A DNA stretch of 64,000 nt, taken from the NCBI GenBank assembly GCA_026214975.1, contig CM047805.1:115687845-115751844 (forward strand). Reading direction: 5' to 3'. The notes below the pieces were generated by a model that was not told where the DNA came from, searched no databases, and saw nothing but the letters and a program-made list of their open reading frames with translations. This stretch comes from Gentiana macrophylla. Its lineage: Eukaryota > Streptophyta > Magnoliopsida > Gentianales > Gentianaceae. The first letter of the stretch is position 1. The number at the start of each line of letters is the position of its first letter. Position numbers and translations under genes: made by a program. Positions 18,003 to 29,443 of this stretch are shown here, piece by piece.

Positions 18003-19155
18003 ATTTCACCATATTTCTAAACGTCATATATTTTGATGTAAAACTCGGATCATCATAATTTTTTCACTAAAATTCATATTTTTTCGTCTTCTTTATTTTA
18101 AAATCAAATTTAATATTTTTCCGAATAAATTTCATAAATCAATTTTTTTTTCTTCATAAAATCGACGCGACGTATTGATCACCGTCATACATTGATCACC
18201 TATCCCGACGATCATTGACCGGGATCCATTAACCGCCGCGATTCATTGACTACTGTGATGTATTGACCGCGCGATCCATTGACTACCTTGATCGGTGATA
18301 TGTCATTGTAACGATTTATGCAATGACGCCTCATCAGAGCGATTTACGCATGAAATGACTTCTTATTGTAGCGATCTACGCAGTTGATGTCTTATTGTAT
18401 CGAATTATACAGTGATGGCGTGTTATTGTAACGATTTATGCGATGGCGTGTTATTGTAACGATTTATTCATACCTGGGTTGTAAAAATCGCTTTTAAACA
18501 AACAAAAAAATACGCTTATTTTACAAAGTTATCGAATATTTAAACCAACACTAATCAAATAAACCAAGATCAATCAAATATTTAAAGATAACAAAGAAAT
18601 AAAGTTATTTTACAAAGTTATCAAATGTGTGTATCAAGTTGTATATGCGGTGACATCAATCTCGTTCAGATCGCTTATCTAATTGTAAATACAAATATCA
18701 ATGCCATCGGCTGCTTGAGACATCAACGCCAATGATAAGTCATCAATGCCCCCTGCGTGATCGAGCATCAATGTCATGCTGCGATAAGTCATCAATCGTC
18801 ATCGCAGTTGCAGACATCAATGTCATCGCATAAGTTGTTGTCAACGCCATCGCGATAAGTGCCAATGCCATCGCTGATCAAACATCAATGCCATTGCGAT
18901 AAGTCACCAATGTCATCCTCGCTTGACATCAATGCCACCTGATAATCAACGCATCAACCGCCGCCGCTTTTTTTTTTTTTTTTTTTTTAAAAACGGTTAC
19001 GGATATTCGATGTTTAGATGTTTTTTTTTTTTTTTTTCCTTCCTTTTTTTTTTCCTTCTTCTCTTTTATCCACTGAAATTAGAATGCCCTTATAACTAAA
19101 TAAGTTTCCTTCTTAAAATTAGAATGTCCTTATAACTAAATAAGATTTTGAGTGT
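17790..19155. mobile_element. Putative foldback/long-TIR DNA element, about 1.4 kb
   Basis: The left arm (about 17790-17880: GAAATCTTATTTAGTTATAA, GGACATTCTAATTT, GTGGATAAA, then purine-rich AAGGAAGG) reappears inverted at the right (about 19022-19155: CCTTCC, TTTATCCACT, AAATTAGAATG, CCTTATAACTAAATAAGATT). The right arm carries an extra 37-bp tandem copy of its end. The interior is non-coding: a relative of the 8930-9215 repeat, then degenerate short repeats (about 18170-18480, ATTGTAACGATTTATGC-like; about 18640-18950, CATCAATGCCATCGC-like). I found no clean target-site duplication. Confidence 0.55.
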
Positions 19156-20211
19156 CTAAATGATCATTAAGTCTCTAGCGACGGCCTTATAACTAATTTT
19201 GCCTTTATTAAAATCGTTTATTAATTTGAAACAAACATCAAACATGCAGATTTTTTATTTTTTATTTTTTATTTATTTAAAGCCTCCGGTATCCGTAATT
19301 ATTAATCCAACTAATTCAAAGTTCGGTTTGGATCATGTCTGTAAAGTCTGACTCTTATTCAGGAATAATGTCTGGTCAATGCCTGGTCAAGAGCTCTTTC
19401 AACATACAGTATTTTTTAACCAAAACAAAAACAAAGAAACATGCAGTATTTTATTTTTATTTTTAATTTGATTTGAAACATGAAGTATTTTACTCGAGAA
19501 ATTGAAAGAAATTCACGTGGACATTGGACTTGAGACTTTCTTAAAAGGAATCCTTATGCTGTGTTTGTTTTGGGTTGGAGTTTTTTTTAGATAAATTGAT
19601 TGAAGTAATTATTAGAAAGTGGGGTAAAATAAAGTAGAGTAATGATTGGTGTAGATTATTAAATGATTGGTTAAATAAAGTAAAATAATAAATAAAATAG
19701 TGGTAAAAAAGGTACTCCCAAAAAAACTCGATTAGTAAAATGATGAGAGATGATTTAATATTTTTTTATTTATAATTGAAGATTTGATTGGTGGGAGAAT
19801 TGTAAGAAATGATTGGTGATGTGATGTAAAAAAACTCCCAAAAAAACTCTCTCCAAAACACACAAGGGCTTATTGTTTCTTCCGTTTAAGTTTTTTACGG
19901 ATCCTTTTAAGTTTATTTAAAAATAATAGTAATACTAACATTTTTTTTTGACAAAATACTAACATCGTTTGGATTGATGGAATGCAATGAAATGAAATGA
20001 ATCTGATGGAATGGAATGGAATGATATCATTTTATTACTGCGTTTGATAAACAATGGAATGAAATCATTTTTATTCCATTACAATGTTTGTTAATATCAG
20101 AATGGAATTGATTTTTTTCCATTTCTTTGTTTGGCAAAACAAATTCAAAGATAAAAAAATATAATAAATATATCATGAAATTTTCATTATTACCGATAAA
20201 GAAAATTAGTA
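19156..20211. other. Intergenic, AT-rich, no gene
   Basis: Contains a possible TIR element (19559-19868) and an ATGGA-rich stretch (about 19978-20030). No coding sequence was seen. Confidence 0.5.
19559..19868. mobile_element. Candidate small TIR element
   Basis: The left end TGTGTTTGTTTTGG and the inverted right end TGTGTGTTTTGG bracket about 310 bp of AT-rich DNA with internal AAAAAACTCCCAAAAAAACT. A CTTAT direct repeat occurs just outside both ends but is not a standard duplication length. Confidence 0.4.
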
Positions 20212-20485
20212 CTATCTCCGTCCCATAAAAAGTGTCACATTTGAAAAAAAAATTGTCCCATAAAAAGTGTCAATTTAAAAAAGCAATACATCATTTAATG
20301 TTATTTTTCCAAACATACCCCTACCATAGCATTTATTGTTTTATGTTCATTTCATATTCCAAAACAAACATTAATTATAAGATAGGGATATATATGTCTA
20401 TTACTACTAAAACACAACACAATAATTGACTTTATTAATCTGCGTAAATAGTAGAATGTGGACATTTTTTATAGGACAGAGGCAG
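20212..20485. mobile_element. Stowaway-like MITE (Tc1/mariner), TA TSD
   Basis: 274 bp. The left end CTATCTCCGTCCCATAAAAA and the inverted right end (reads CTGCCTCTGTCCTATAAAAA on the opposite strand) match the CTCCCTCCGT consensus of plant Stowaway elements. It is flanked by TA on both sides (20210-20211, 20486-20487). Confidence 0.85.
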
Positions 20486-20721
20486 TAGAAAATATACAAA
20501 ATGAGTGAAACACGGATCTTTGGTTGGATAGAGCTAAAGGTCACATATTTCGTAATAGACATGAAATCCTAGATTTAAAAGAAAGAAAAGACAAATTAAC
20601 TTACGAGAATCGCATATGCATGAGGTGATTACTGCTCTGGTTTATCTTGATCGGCGTGTTTTATCTTGATCAGCGTGTGTGAATCGCAGATACATATGTA
20701 TAAATTTTATGAATACTTATA

Positions 20722-20958
20722 CTCCCTCCGTTTTTTTATCTGTCGCATAGACAAAAATCACACAGATTAAAAAAGTAATTAATATGTCTAAAATATATTA
20801 TTGGAAATTTATTTTTTTATTAGAGATGTAAATACTTTGATGGTAAAAGAGTTTAATGAGGAAAAAAAAATAATAAATGATGCATTGGAAATGTAAAATG
20901 ATAAATAAATAAAAATAGAGCAAATTCTGAAATGTGACAGATTAAAAAATGGAAGGAG
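20722..20958. mobile_element. Stowaway-like MITE, second copy, TA TSD
   Basis: 237 bp. The left end CTCCCTCCGTTTTTTTATC pairs with an inverted right end, GATTAAAAAATGGAAGGAG. The flanks are TA (20720-20721 and 20959-20960). A solo LTR has landed at its right edge. Confidence 0.87.
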
Positions 20959-20962
20959 TATT

Positions 20963-22059
20963 TGTTGGAGTTTTTAGCTATTTATGAGATTTTGTATATG
21001 TGGCGAACAGTCCACTTGTAGCTCGATTCCGAATGGATTACGGTATGAATTACCGGAAGCTAAAAACATTTTTGGAAACTACTAAGTTAGTAGTTGAGTT
21101 TAGGCTTTTGAATCACTCGATTCCGATATCAGGTGAATGAGAAATCAATGCCTAAAAGTAGAGTAAAATATGTTGGAGTATTAATGAATGTTGTTTATTC
21201 ATTGTCCCACATAGGAGACATGGAATACGTGAACTCACTATTTAAGTAGTAGAGTGTCATGTATTTGACAAGCCCCAAGGGGCAAGAGAATTTTGTGAAG
21301 GAGGAAGGACTTAGATGCTTGTTGGTTCACACGCGCACCGTTGCCGTTGCCGTCCGGCCGCCTCGGTTCGGTTCGGTTCGGGCTCGGGCTTTGGGCTTGG
21401 GCTTTGGGCTTGGCTTGGCCAAGTATTAATTTTTTGGACCAGCTAAACGAAAATAATTCTGAGAAATACCAACAGAAGCGAGCATCAGCGATTGGAAGGC
21501 ACCAGTTCGCTGAGTACATATGTTTGTTCATGAACAAAAAAAACTGCTACAACTTCCAATTCTGAACAGTTGTACCCTCTCTTTTTTGCTGCGAAAATTC
21601 TGAACACATACTGATGTTCATTGCCTCATACTCTGCCTATATATTTGCCTCATTACATAATGAAAACATACACGAATTCTCCCGAGCATTATACGGAAAT
21701 CTGCACTTAATTTCAGCATTCATAAGTCGAGATAACAAGATCTTATCAGTTCGCCGGTCTTTCCTCATTCAAGTGCAAGAATCCGGAAAGGTAGATTGTT
21801 TTATCTTGGGAGACATATGCCATACACCGTGTGTACATAATCGGGGCATTAATGTCTTAAGGACAGAGTTATTAACTCGCCTCAATCTGAATAAGTTTTC
21901 GTCTTACTTATGATTTCTGTCAATTTCATTTAATTGATATGCAGTATTTGGATCATGAATAAAATTGTGTTTGTTTGATTCATGTGCTTTGCTTTTTCTG
22001 TTTATACAATTTGATTGTTCATCAGAATTCAAAACGAATCGATGTAAATAGTTCCAACA
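20963..22059. mobile_element. Solo LTR, 1.1 kb, TSD GTATT
   Basis: Starts TGTTGGAGTTTTTAGC and ends AGTTCCAACA (TG...CA with TGTTGGA/TCCAACA inverted ends). It is flanked by an exact 5-bp duplication GTATT (20958-20962 and 22060-22064). Inside are a TTGTCCCACATAGG stretch, a CGG/GGGCTT-rich stretch (21330-21420) and U5-like DNA. No second LTR or pol was seen, so a solo LTR from intra-element recombination is the simplest reading. Confidence 0.75.
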
Positions 22060-22194
22060 GTATTAATTTTCATTTTCCAAGACAAAATCGGAAGAAAATG
22101 AAAATTGTGTTAGCAAGAGTATAGTAATTTTTTCCTCAAAAAAAAGAGTGTAGTAATTTCTTTCAATTATTTAAGAAACTTAAGCAATGGAAAG

Positions 22195-22990
22195 CTGTGA
22201 AAAATGTGTTTAGATACATTGGGAAATATGGTTGGTAAAGCTATCAAAGTAGACCCTACTATTAGTTTCAATAGTAGAGCCCTGTTTTGCACGTGTTTGC
22301 ATCGAGGTAGATCTTTCTAAACCTCTCAAGACCCACATCTTCATCAATGGAAGGAAGAAAATGGTTGAATGGGAGGGATTGCCCTTGGTTTGTTGGGATT
22401 GTGGCATGTTTGGCCACCGAAAAGAAAATTGTCCTTTGAATCTGAACCAAATGCTACGGATTCTACTACAACCGGCAATAAGCAACCAGAAGGCCCAACA
22501 ACCGAAAGGCCGTATGGGCCATGGGTGATTGCTCAGACCCGACGTCGGAAAAACGCTGCACAGCCAGGCAGATCAAATAAGCAAAATCAGACTACTGATG
22601 TAGTAAATGAACCTGATCTTCTGCGCATCATGAAGAACAGAGCCATGGGGCCGGGTCCCGTTTTTCGGTATTGGCAGATGAGGTTAGTCCTGACACCATT
22701 TTACCGGATGAAGTTTCTTAATTGAAACAACGTGCTGATCAAATAACTCCCCATGGTGGCCCTTCCTTCACAGATTATTTTTTTTAAACAGCAAAGGGAA
22801 GTTTCATCTTCCAACTCGAAGACTCCCAAGCAGTCCCATGGCTCTCGTTCAAAGGCTCAAACAGACAGGAATGCAAACGAAACATCCAAATGAAAGGTAT
22901 GGATGTCAATGTGGAGAAAATGCCGACTACAACCCGAGACTCCCCTGCTTCAAAGACTCGGGTGATATCTAGGGACCCCCTTGGTGAAGT
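22195..22990 (+). pseudogene. LINE-1 ORF1 remnant (DUF4283 end, CCHC zinc knuckle)
   Basis: Reads GNMVGKAIKVDPTISFNSRA, then RVDLSKPLKTHIFINGRKKM, VEWEGLPLVCWDCGMFGH and RKENCPLN, with frame shifts between blocks. The CX2CX4HX4C knuckle is intact (CWDCGMFGHRKENC). This RNA-binding ORF1 type is usual in plant L1 elements. The 5' part is missing. Confidence 0.8.
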
Positions 22991-23229
22991 ACCTAACAAC
23001 AAACCCCAAATCTCTTTCTTCTCAAGAGGGGAGAGGGGCTACGGCTACTTCGAAGAGGGACCAGCTTAAAGATGTGGGCAAGACACCCAACAACCCGAAA
23101 TTACATCCCCCCAACCAAAGGAAAACTAATGAGCTATACCGTATGGATGTGGAACAGCATGGTCGTAATCCTCTTTTTAAGAAGATGAGGCAGCTACGAG
23201 CTCCCAACCTCCCAACAAATCTTAATCCA

Positions 23230-26200
23230 ATGAAGATCCTCTCGTGGTATTGTAGGGGTGCATGCTCTGATGATTTTTTGAGACAACTCTATAGTCTCCT
23301 TTCAGAATATAAACCCGTAGTTCTTTGTTTGTTGGAACCTCGTAGCAGCAGCCGACGTGCTTATTACATCCTTCTACGTACGTCCTTTACATAGGTTTTT
23401 ATGGTCGAAGCCGTGGATTTTCTGGCGGCCTTTGGTGCTTTTGGAACGACCAGGTAGTCTCTTCTTCGACATAATTCGAATACTAATCAATGTCTCTCTA
23501 TGGCTGTTCTGAATGGAAACAAGATTGACTGGCTCATCACTTTTATTTACGCTGCCCTGATTGCAAACATCAGAAATGACTTCTGGGATTATCTAAAAAA
23601 TCATTCAAACATTGTAACTCACCCTTGGGTCATCATGGGGGACTTCAATCAAGTCATCTATCAGAAAGATAAACAGGTGGGCTCCCGGTAGGCAGCCTTA
23701 ATTCGGCTAAGCTCTGGTGTACTTTACAACATAGCGGACTTATGGAACTTCCATTTCATGGCTCGAAATTCACTTGGAAATGAGCTAAGTATGGTAATCA
23801 TCACATATTACATAGAATTGACCAAACTTGGGCCTCTTCAACTTGGTTTGAACTTTTTCCTGATGCTCACGTGCTCCACCTGCCTCATATTGAATCCGAC
23901 CACAATCCGATTCTCCTTAATACCGATCTCATCCAGGAAAAGAACTACAACAATAGTGGTTTTTTCTTTCAACGAGCTTGGCTTGACCACGAACTTTTAA
24001 GGATTTTGTACAGTCATCTTGGATTCCAAAACCGTGCCTACACGATACAATTCGGCATTTTACTAAACAAGCCAAAATTTGGAATAATGAGGTGTTTGGG
24101 AACATATTTCACCGAAAAAAAAGACTATTACAGCTTGCATCGCAGGAATTGAACGATGTCTTGAATCTTACCCGTCCTCCTACTTTGCCGAACTAAGTGA
24201 GGAGCTTAAAAAAGATCTTGCAGCAACTCTTAAACAGGAAGAAACATAATGGCATCAACGATCTCAATTAAAATGGCTTGCAGAGGGCGAGAGAAATACC
24301 CACTTTTACCACCTTACTGCGCTTCGTAAAAAATCCAAGTGTAAGGTGCTTTGCTTGAAGGATGATACAACTACATGGACTTACGATCAAACAAAAATCC
24401 AAGGTATGGTTTTTAATTTTTATCGCAATCTTTATGCTAATGACACGGAGATCGACTGCATTAATTTCAGCCCCCAGTTTAATTGTTTATCCAACTCGGA
24501 TTTGTGATTTTTAAATCGAACTGTCTGTGAAACAGAAATTGAGAAAGCTATATTTGATATAGGCACTTACAAAGCGGCTGGCCCGGATGGCTTGCCTTCT
24601 ATTTGTTTTAAATCTCAATTCCATCATCCAGTTTCTTCAGTCGGCGTTCAGCTCAGGTCTCTTTCCTAACTCGATGAATGAAACTGTGCTCTCTTTGATT
24701 CCGAAATGTGATGCTCCTCCATCCCCGGCCTTTTTTCGACCAATAGCCCTTTGCAATGTGATTATAAAGCTGCTTAATAAAATCATTGCCAATCGATTAC
24801 GACCCTTCATCGATAAATTAATCGGACCCTCTCAAACGGCCTTCATTCCTAAGAGAGGTAGTACGGGAAACATTATTACTATCCAAGAGGCTCTCATACT
24901 TTCCAAAGAAAGCAAGGGAAAAAGGGTTTCATGCTTATCAAAATTGATTTGGAAAAGACTTAAGACAGGGTTCACTGGGGGTTCTTAGAAATAATTATTG
25001 TTGCGGCTGGTTTTGCTCCTAATCTCACCAGCTTGATTATGCATGGTTTGAAGTCGGTTACTCTCTCGGTTCTTTGGAATGGTGTCAAACTGGACCCGAT
25101 TAATCCGGAAAGGGGCCTCAAGCAGGGGGACCCCTTAGCCCCTTATCTTTTTGTCCTTTGCATGGAGATTATGAGTCAGAAAATCAACGAAGTAGTAATT
25201 CAGGGTCGTTGGAAGCCTGTTTGACTTAGCCGCAGGTCAAGTCCCCTATCTCACTTATTATTCGCCGACGATCTGATTCTCTTTGGCGAAGCCTCGGAAG
25301 CGCAAGCCTCTGTCATGGAAGCTGTCCTTGCGGATTTTTGTAGCATCTCAGGACAAAAAATTAGCATCCAAAAGTCCACCTTCCACGTGTCGAAAAATGT
25401 TAACATGCAACTCAGATCTTAGATTAGCCGAAAATTGGGAATGCAACACACCTCCGACTTGCGTAAATATTTGGGATCTCCCATGATATATTCTAGGGTA
25501 ATAAAGAAAACCTATGGCTTCATTCTTGACAAAATGCGAAAAAAGCTTGCGTCGTGGAAAACGAAAACTATTTCGAAAGCGGGCAAATCAATTTTGATTA
25601 ATGCGTCTTTATCCACCCTCTTATATTACTTGATGCAAACTGCTAAACTACCGAGGGGTCTCATTAACGATATTGAGTTACTTTGCCGACAATTTTTTTT
25701 GGAATGAGCTGGATGGGGACAAACATTGTCACTACATTTCGTGGAACAATTTGTGCAAGCCCAAGGATAATGGGGGGTTGGGTCTCAAGCGACTGAAAGA
25801 GATGAACCATGCGTTTCTGGGAAAATTAGTCTGGCAGCTGCTTATGGATGACACCTCACCGTGGGTCGCCCTCTTGATTGAAAAATACGGGAACCCCTTT
25901 GATGCCCCTAAATCAGGAGCTTCTTTCCTATGGAGAAATATTTGCCAAACTGCGAGAGCCTTACAGGGAGGTTTCGATACAAATACGAATACTATCACAT
26001 GGAGCCCTTCCGGGGATGGGATATATTCGGTGCATAGCGCTTATTTGTTTCAATTGGAGGCTCAGAACGTTTTACATCAGACTTTGGATTGGAAACATAT
26101 TTGGAGCTTAAAAGGTCCTTCGAGATACAATTTTCTCTTGTGGCAGCTTTGCCACAATTCCCTCATGGTCAACAGTTTCTTAGCTTATCGCCATATATCG

Positions 26201-26749
26201 AGTTCCTCTCTCTGTCAAATTTGCCACGAGATGGAGGAGACCCCACTCCATGCCATCCGAGGCTGTAAATGGCCATGCCGCGTTTGGAAGAAAATCCTCG
26301 AGCCTTCTCAATGGGAAGCTTTCTTTGCCACTGCAAATGTTCAAGATTGGGTGATGGAAAATATTACTCCTTCTCCGACAGCTCAAGCCTTGGTCAAACG
26401 GTGGCCTTACCTCTTTCATGATATTGCCTACGGGATTTGGTACTGGCGAAACAAGCTGACCCACTCCCCGGATATTGTTTATCCACCTATTCAAGTGTTT
26501 ATTTCTAGGGCATTGTTAATGGCGCGTGCATTATTTGATATCTTCAAGATTGCACGTGTACAAAATTCGACTTTTTAGAGGTCGAAATGTGTTATTTCAA
26601 CTCTCGAAAAGTCGAAATGTGTTATTTCGACCATTAAAAAGTCAAATTTTTTGCAGTGTGGTGCTAAAGTATATATTGGGTGTGGTGCCATTAACATTGC
26701 CCTTATTTCTAATGCAGTTAATCGTTCTAGGAACGGGCCGTTGATATAG
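23230..26749 (+). pseudogene. LINE-1 ORF2 (endonuclease, reverse transcriptase, zf-RVT)
   Basis: The endonuclease begins MKILSWYCRGACSDDFLRQL, with Tyr where the active-site WN(C)RG Asn normally stands; IMGDFNQVIYQK follows at about 23635. RT blocks are AGPDGLPS (about 24580), SLIPKCDAPP..FRPIALCNV, QTAFIPKRGS, LKQGDPLAPYLF (about 25120) and the catalytic FADD at 25261-25272. The C-terminal region KGPSRYNFLLWQLCHNSL with CQICHEMEETPLHAIRGC is the plant zf-RVT domain. At least four stops or frame shifts break it. The last codons (NAVNRSRNGPL, stop 26747-26749) resume after the MITE. Confidence 0.85.
26508..26702. mobile_element. Mutator-type MITE, copy A, 9-bp TSD
   Basis: 195 bp with inverted ends GGGCATTGTTAATGGC / GCCATTAACATTGCCC. 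It is flanked by an exact 9-bp duplication TTATTTCTA (26499-26507, 26703-26711), the size made by Mutator-like transposases. The centre repeats GTCGAAATGTGTTATTTC and can fold on itself. It is inserted in the end of LINE-1 ORF2. Copy B lies between SIC and HYL1. Confidence 0.88.
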
Positions 26750-26938
26750 ATTAAGTCTCTCTTTTGTAACATTGCGGATTTTGTTCCTAATATTTAATAA
26801 AAAAATGTGTTTAGGTACCGCAGGGGTACTTTTGTTGTTGGTCTCATCTATGTAGGTGGTACTCGGTGTGTACCGACAGGGTCGTCCTGTGTAATCGGAT
26901 GCCCTAGGCATTAGAACCCTCGACCCTATGAAAAAAAA

Positions 26939-28648
26939 TAATATATCACAACTATTTTTAGGTATACTATGTTGATGAGCGTTACAAAAAATGTAACAGA
27001 ATTTGATTAGACTTTCTTTCACTGAAATCGGCTATAAATTTGAGTCGTTTCGGTTTTTTAGCTTGAGTAAAAAATAAATTGACTTAAAATACAATTCTAC
27101 TGCATGAAAACAGGCCCCTTAAAATAGCAAGTTTCGGTGGGGGGCCCAGGCCGCGGCCTCGTTTGCCTATTGCCGATAAAGGAATTTCACGTTTATTAAA
27201 CAAGTAAAATGCACGTGTTTGAGTGAAATGAAACTTATGAAAACAATATGAATTAAAACAAATTTTATTAAGTATTTATTCCTCGTAAAATATAAATATG
27301 CTATTACCAATAATTATGCAAAATGATCTTATGTTATTCTATTAGCATTTTGAATTTATAAATTCATGTATTCGATACATTTATCACCGTTTTAAAGATA
27401 ATAAGAATTCTAAATTTAAAATCCGTGTATTTAATACATGTTGAGAACATGTTTTTCATAATTATCTAATAAACATATAGTCTCTTTAGCCCAACTGTTA
27501 CCAACCACAGTCAAAAACTCGTCATCAAGAAGCCACATGTTGTATAATTTGAAAGAAGTTGGGCCTTTTTCTTTGACTTTAACATAAAGGGGGGAGTATG
27601 AACTGAGTCAGTTCTGTTTAGAGTGTGGACATTTCCCCAGTCTCATTTGCAAGCCGTTTTACATTGAACAAACATTTGTCTAATTTCTCTTTAACATACG
27701 TAGGGTGCCTTCAAAGTTGATGTAGATGCATCCAGGGCCACGCTCTTTTTTTTGAAACAAGCACTGCCTCCCGAATTGAGCATTTTAGTTGAAGTTGTTT
27801 TTTTTAATTTTAAAAACATACTTATTGTTAGATATTTTTTCATAAATAAATATTTTGGTTATCGTTTGCATACGAGTTGTCAGACGAATTAATGTTATCG
27901 CAACGAAAGCGGATATGCATTTTCGAGATACATGCATTTTCGAACAGATATGTACTTTACCAGCTTTCGTGTAAGGGTTGCATCTTTTATCGGTGAACGG
28001 TGACAACCTCTTGCTCTCGCGTGCATGCGAGTACTCCATTCGTTTATTGGTACTTGCAACCTACAAAAGGCATAAGTATCTGACGAAAATTCATAGGTTT
28101 GACAACATATCGAAAAACTTTGAGTGTCCTCGGGTTTGATTCAAACAAGTCATTTGTTTGAATCAAACACCCTATCATATCACGAAAGAGTTTCATTTGA
28201 TCCTTAGTGACAAATCGTGTGGGACGAAACATCTCTTAAAAGACAACGTTATTAACGTGCCTTGGAGTTTCTAATTCTCTGTCAAATCCTAAATACTACA
28301 TTTTTTCCAACACTTTTGCATTTTTAACATCCGTAAATGCAAAAAACTAATAAAACTTGTTTGTATGTCTATTTTTTTGGTAAAGTAAAATTTTTTATTG
28401 GGCCTTTATCAATCAATCAAAAAAAAAAAAAATAGGCCTTTATCAAAAGAAAAATTAACATATTATATTAGGTTGGATCGGATTAAATCTACACGATTTT
28501 TTTTTTTTTTTTTTAACGAAGCATATACTGATTTGCCCCAACACCGTTGAGCTTAAGACAGAATCTCGTGGCGCCACTATATGGGCTGCCCTGGATGCAT
28601 CCACCCTTAGTAGATTCCCAAAACTAGATATTTATAGCCTTCAGTGAC
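26939..28648. other. Intergenic, no gene recognised
   Basis: AT-rich. It contains a perfect palindrome (28134-28168) and T-runs near 28500. A 62-codon minus-strand open frame at 28232-28044 is not recognised. Confidence 0.5.
28134..28168. repeat. Perfect 15-bp inverted repeat
   Basis: GTTTGATTCAAACAA, a five-base loop GTCAT, then TTGTTTGAATCAAAC. No T-run follows, and the function is unknown. Confidence 0.85.
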
Positions 28649-28837
28649 TCAGGTTTCATCAAAATGAGCTGGTAGTTTTGGCAATAGCAACCAGATTGGA
28701 ACAATCGAAGATTCAACATCCACATTAATATTCGGAGTCCATTTTAGTATACGTATAGGCTTAGTTGTAACAAAACTCTTGGCTTTTAGAGTACAAACGG
28801 ATAATGTCTTTTTCACCACTGAAATTAATAAGGACAT
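28649..28837 (-). pseudogene. DUF4283 fragment (LINE ORF1-type)
   Basis: The minus-strand frame reads KSFVTTKPIRILKWTPNINV then SSIVPIWLLLPKLPAHF, the core of the plant DUF4283 domain (usual form R.W.P.F......P.A.VWI.LP.LP..F) found in LINE ORF1 and zinc-knuckle proteins. Only about 60 residues are left, with no CCHC or ORF2 nearby. Confidence 0.65.
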
Positions 28838-29443
28838 GCTTTTGAATCTAAAACGCCAACTGTAAAATTTTCAGAGAAATTCCGAAGTTCGAGAAATCGC
28901 TTAATTTCATCCGAAAAAAGTAATCGAAGCTCCGACAAGGGTCACCGAAGAAGATTTATCTTCCATGTAATGTCATTGCTTTTCCCTCTACCTTCTTTAC
29001 CTTTATATGCCCTATTTGGACTAAAGGTAGTGAAGGGGTAAAAGAAAAGAGTGGAGAAGAAGCAATTAACAAATTTAATGTTAGTTTGAGGATTAATCTT
29101 GGTAGAAAGGAAAGGGAAGGAAAAAAAAAAAACAAATGTCTAATAATGCAAACAAGCATTTTTTTAAAAAAACAAAACAAAGTTGGTCTAAAGTCTAAAC
29201 AAAGACATAAAGCCAGTTTACTAACATCTTTACAAAGCCCTTCAAAAGCCAAGCAAGCACATTCAGATGATCCATCTTTTTCTAAAAAAAACAATAGAGA
29301 AAACAAAGAAAATTTGCACAAATGGACGCTACCCACCAGATATCCACTAGTTTACAATGGCAGAGAGAGTTGTCTGCCTATGTCGCCTTCCTGCTGGTAC
29401 AAACCTAATTCACGAAATTATGTGTGTTGTTCCAGAAGATGCT

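Larger units (their letters stand above)
22195..26938 (+). mobile_element. 5' truncated L1-like LINE (LINE-1)
   Basis: Non-LTR retrotransposon with the tail of ORF1 (CCHC knuckle), endonuclease, reverse transcriptase and a C-terminal zf-RVT region. It ends in the characteristic plant LINE 3' UTR (GTACTCGGTGTGTACC; CACCCTCG-like CCCTCGACC) and a short A-tail (26931-26938). Frames are broken by several stops and indels, so it is inactive. A Mutator-type MITE (26508-26702) interrupts the last codons. I could not find its target-site duplication. Confidence 0.88.

Noticed and set aside
28044..28232. 62-codon minus-strand ORF
   Set aside because: No recognisable motif; spans a palindrome; likely chance.
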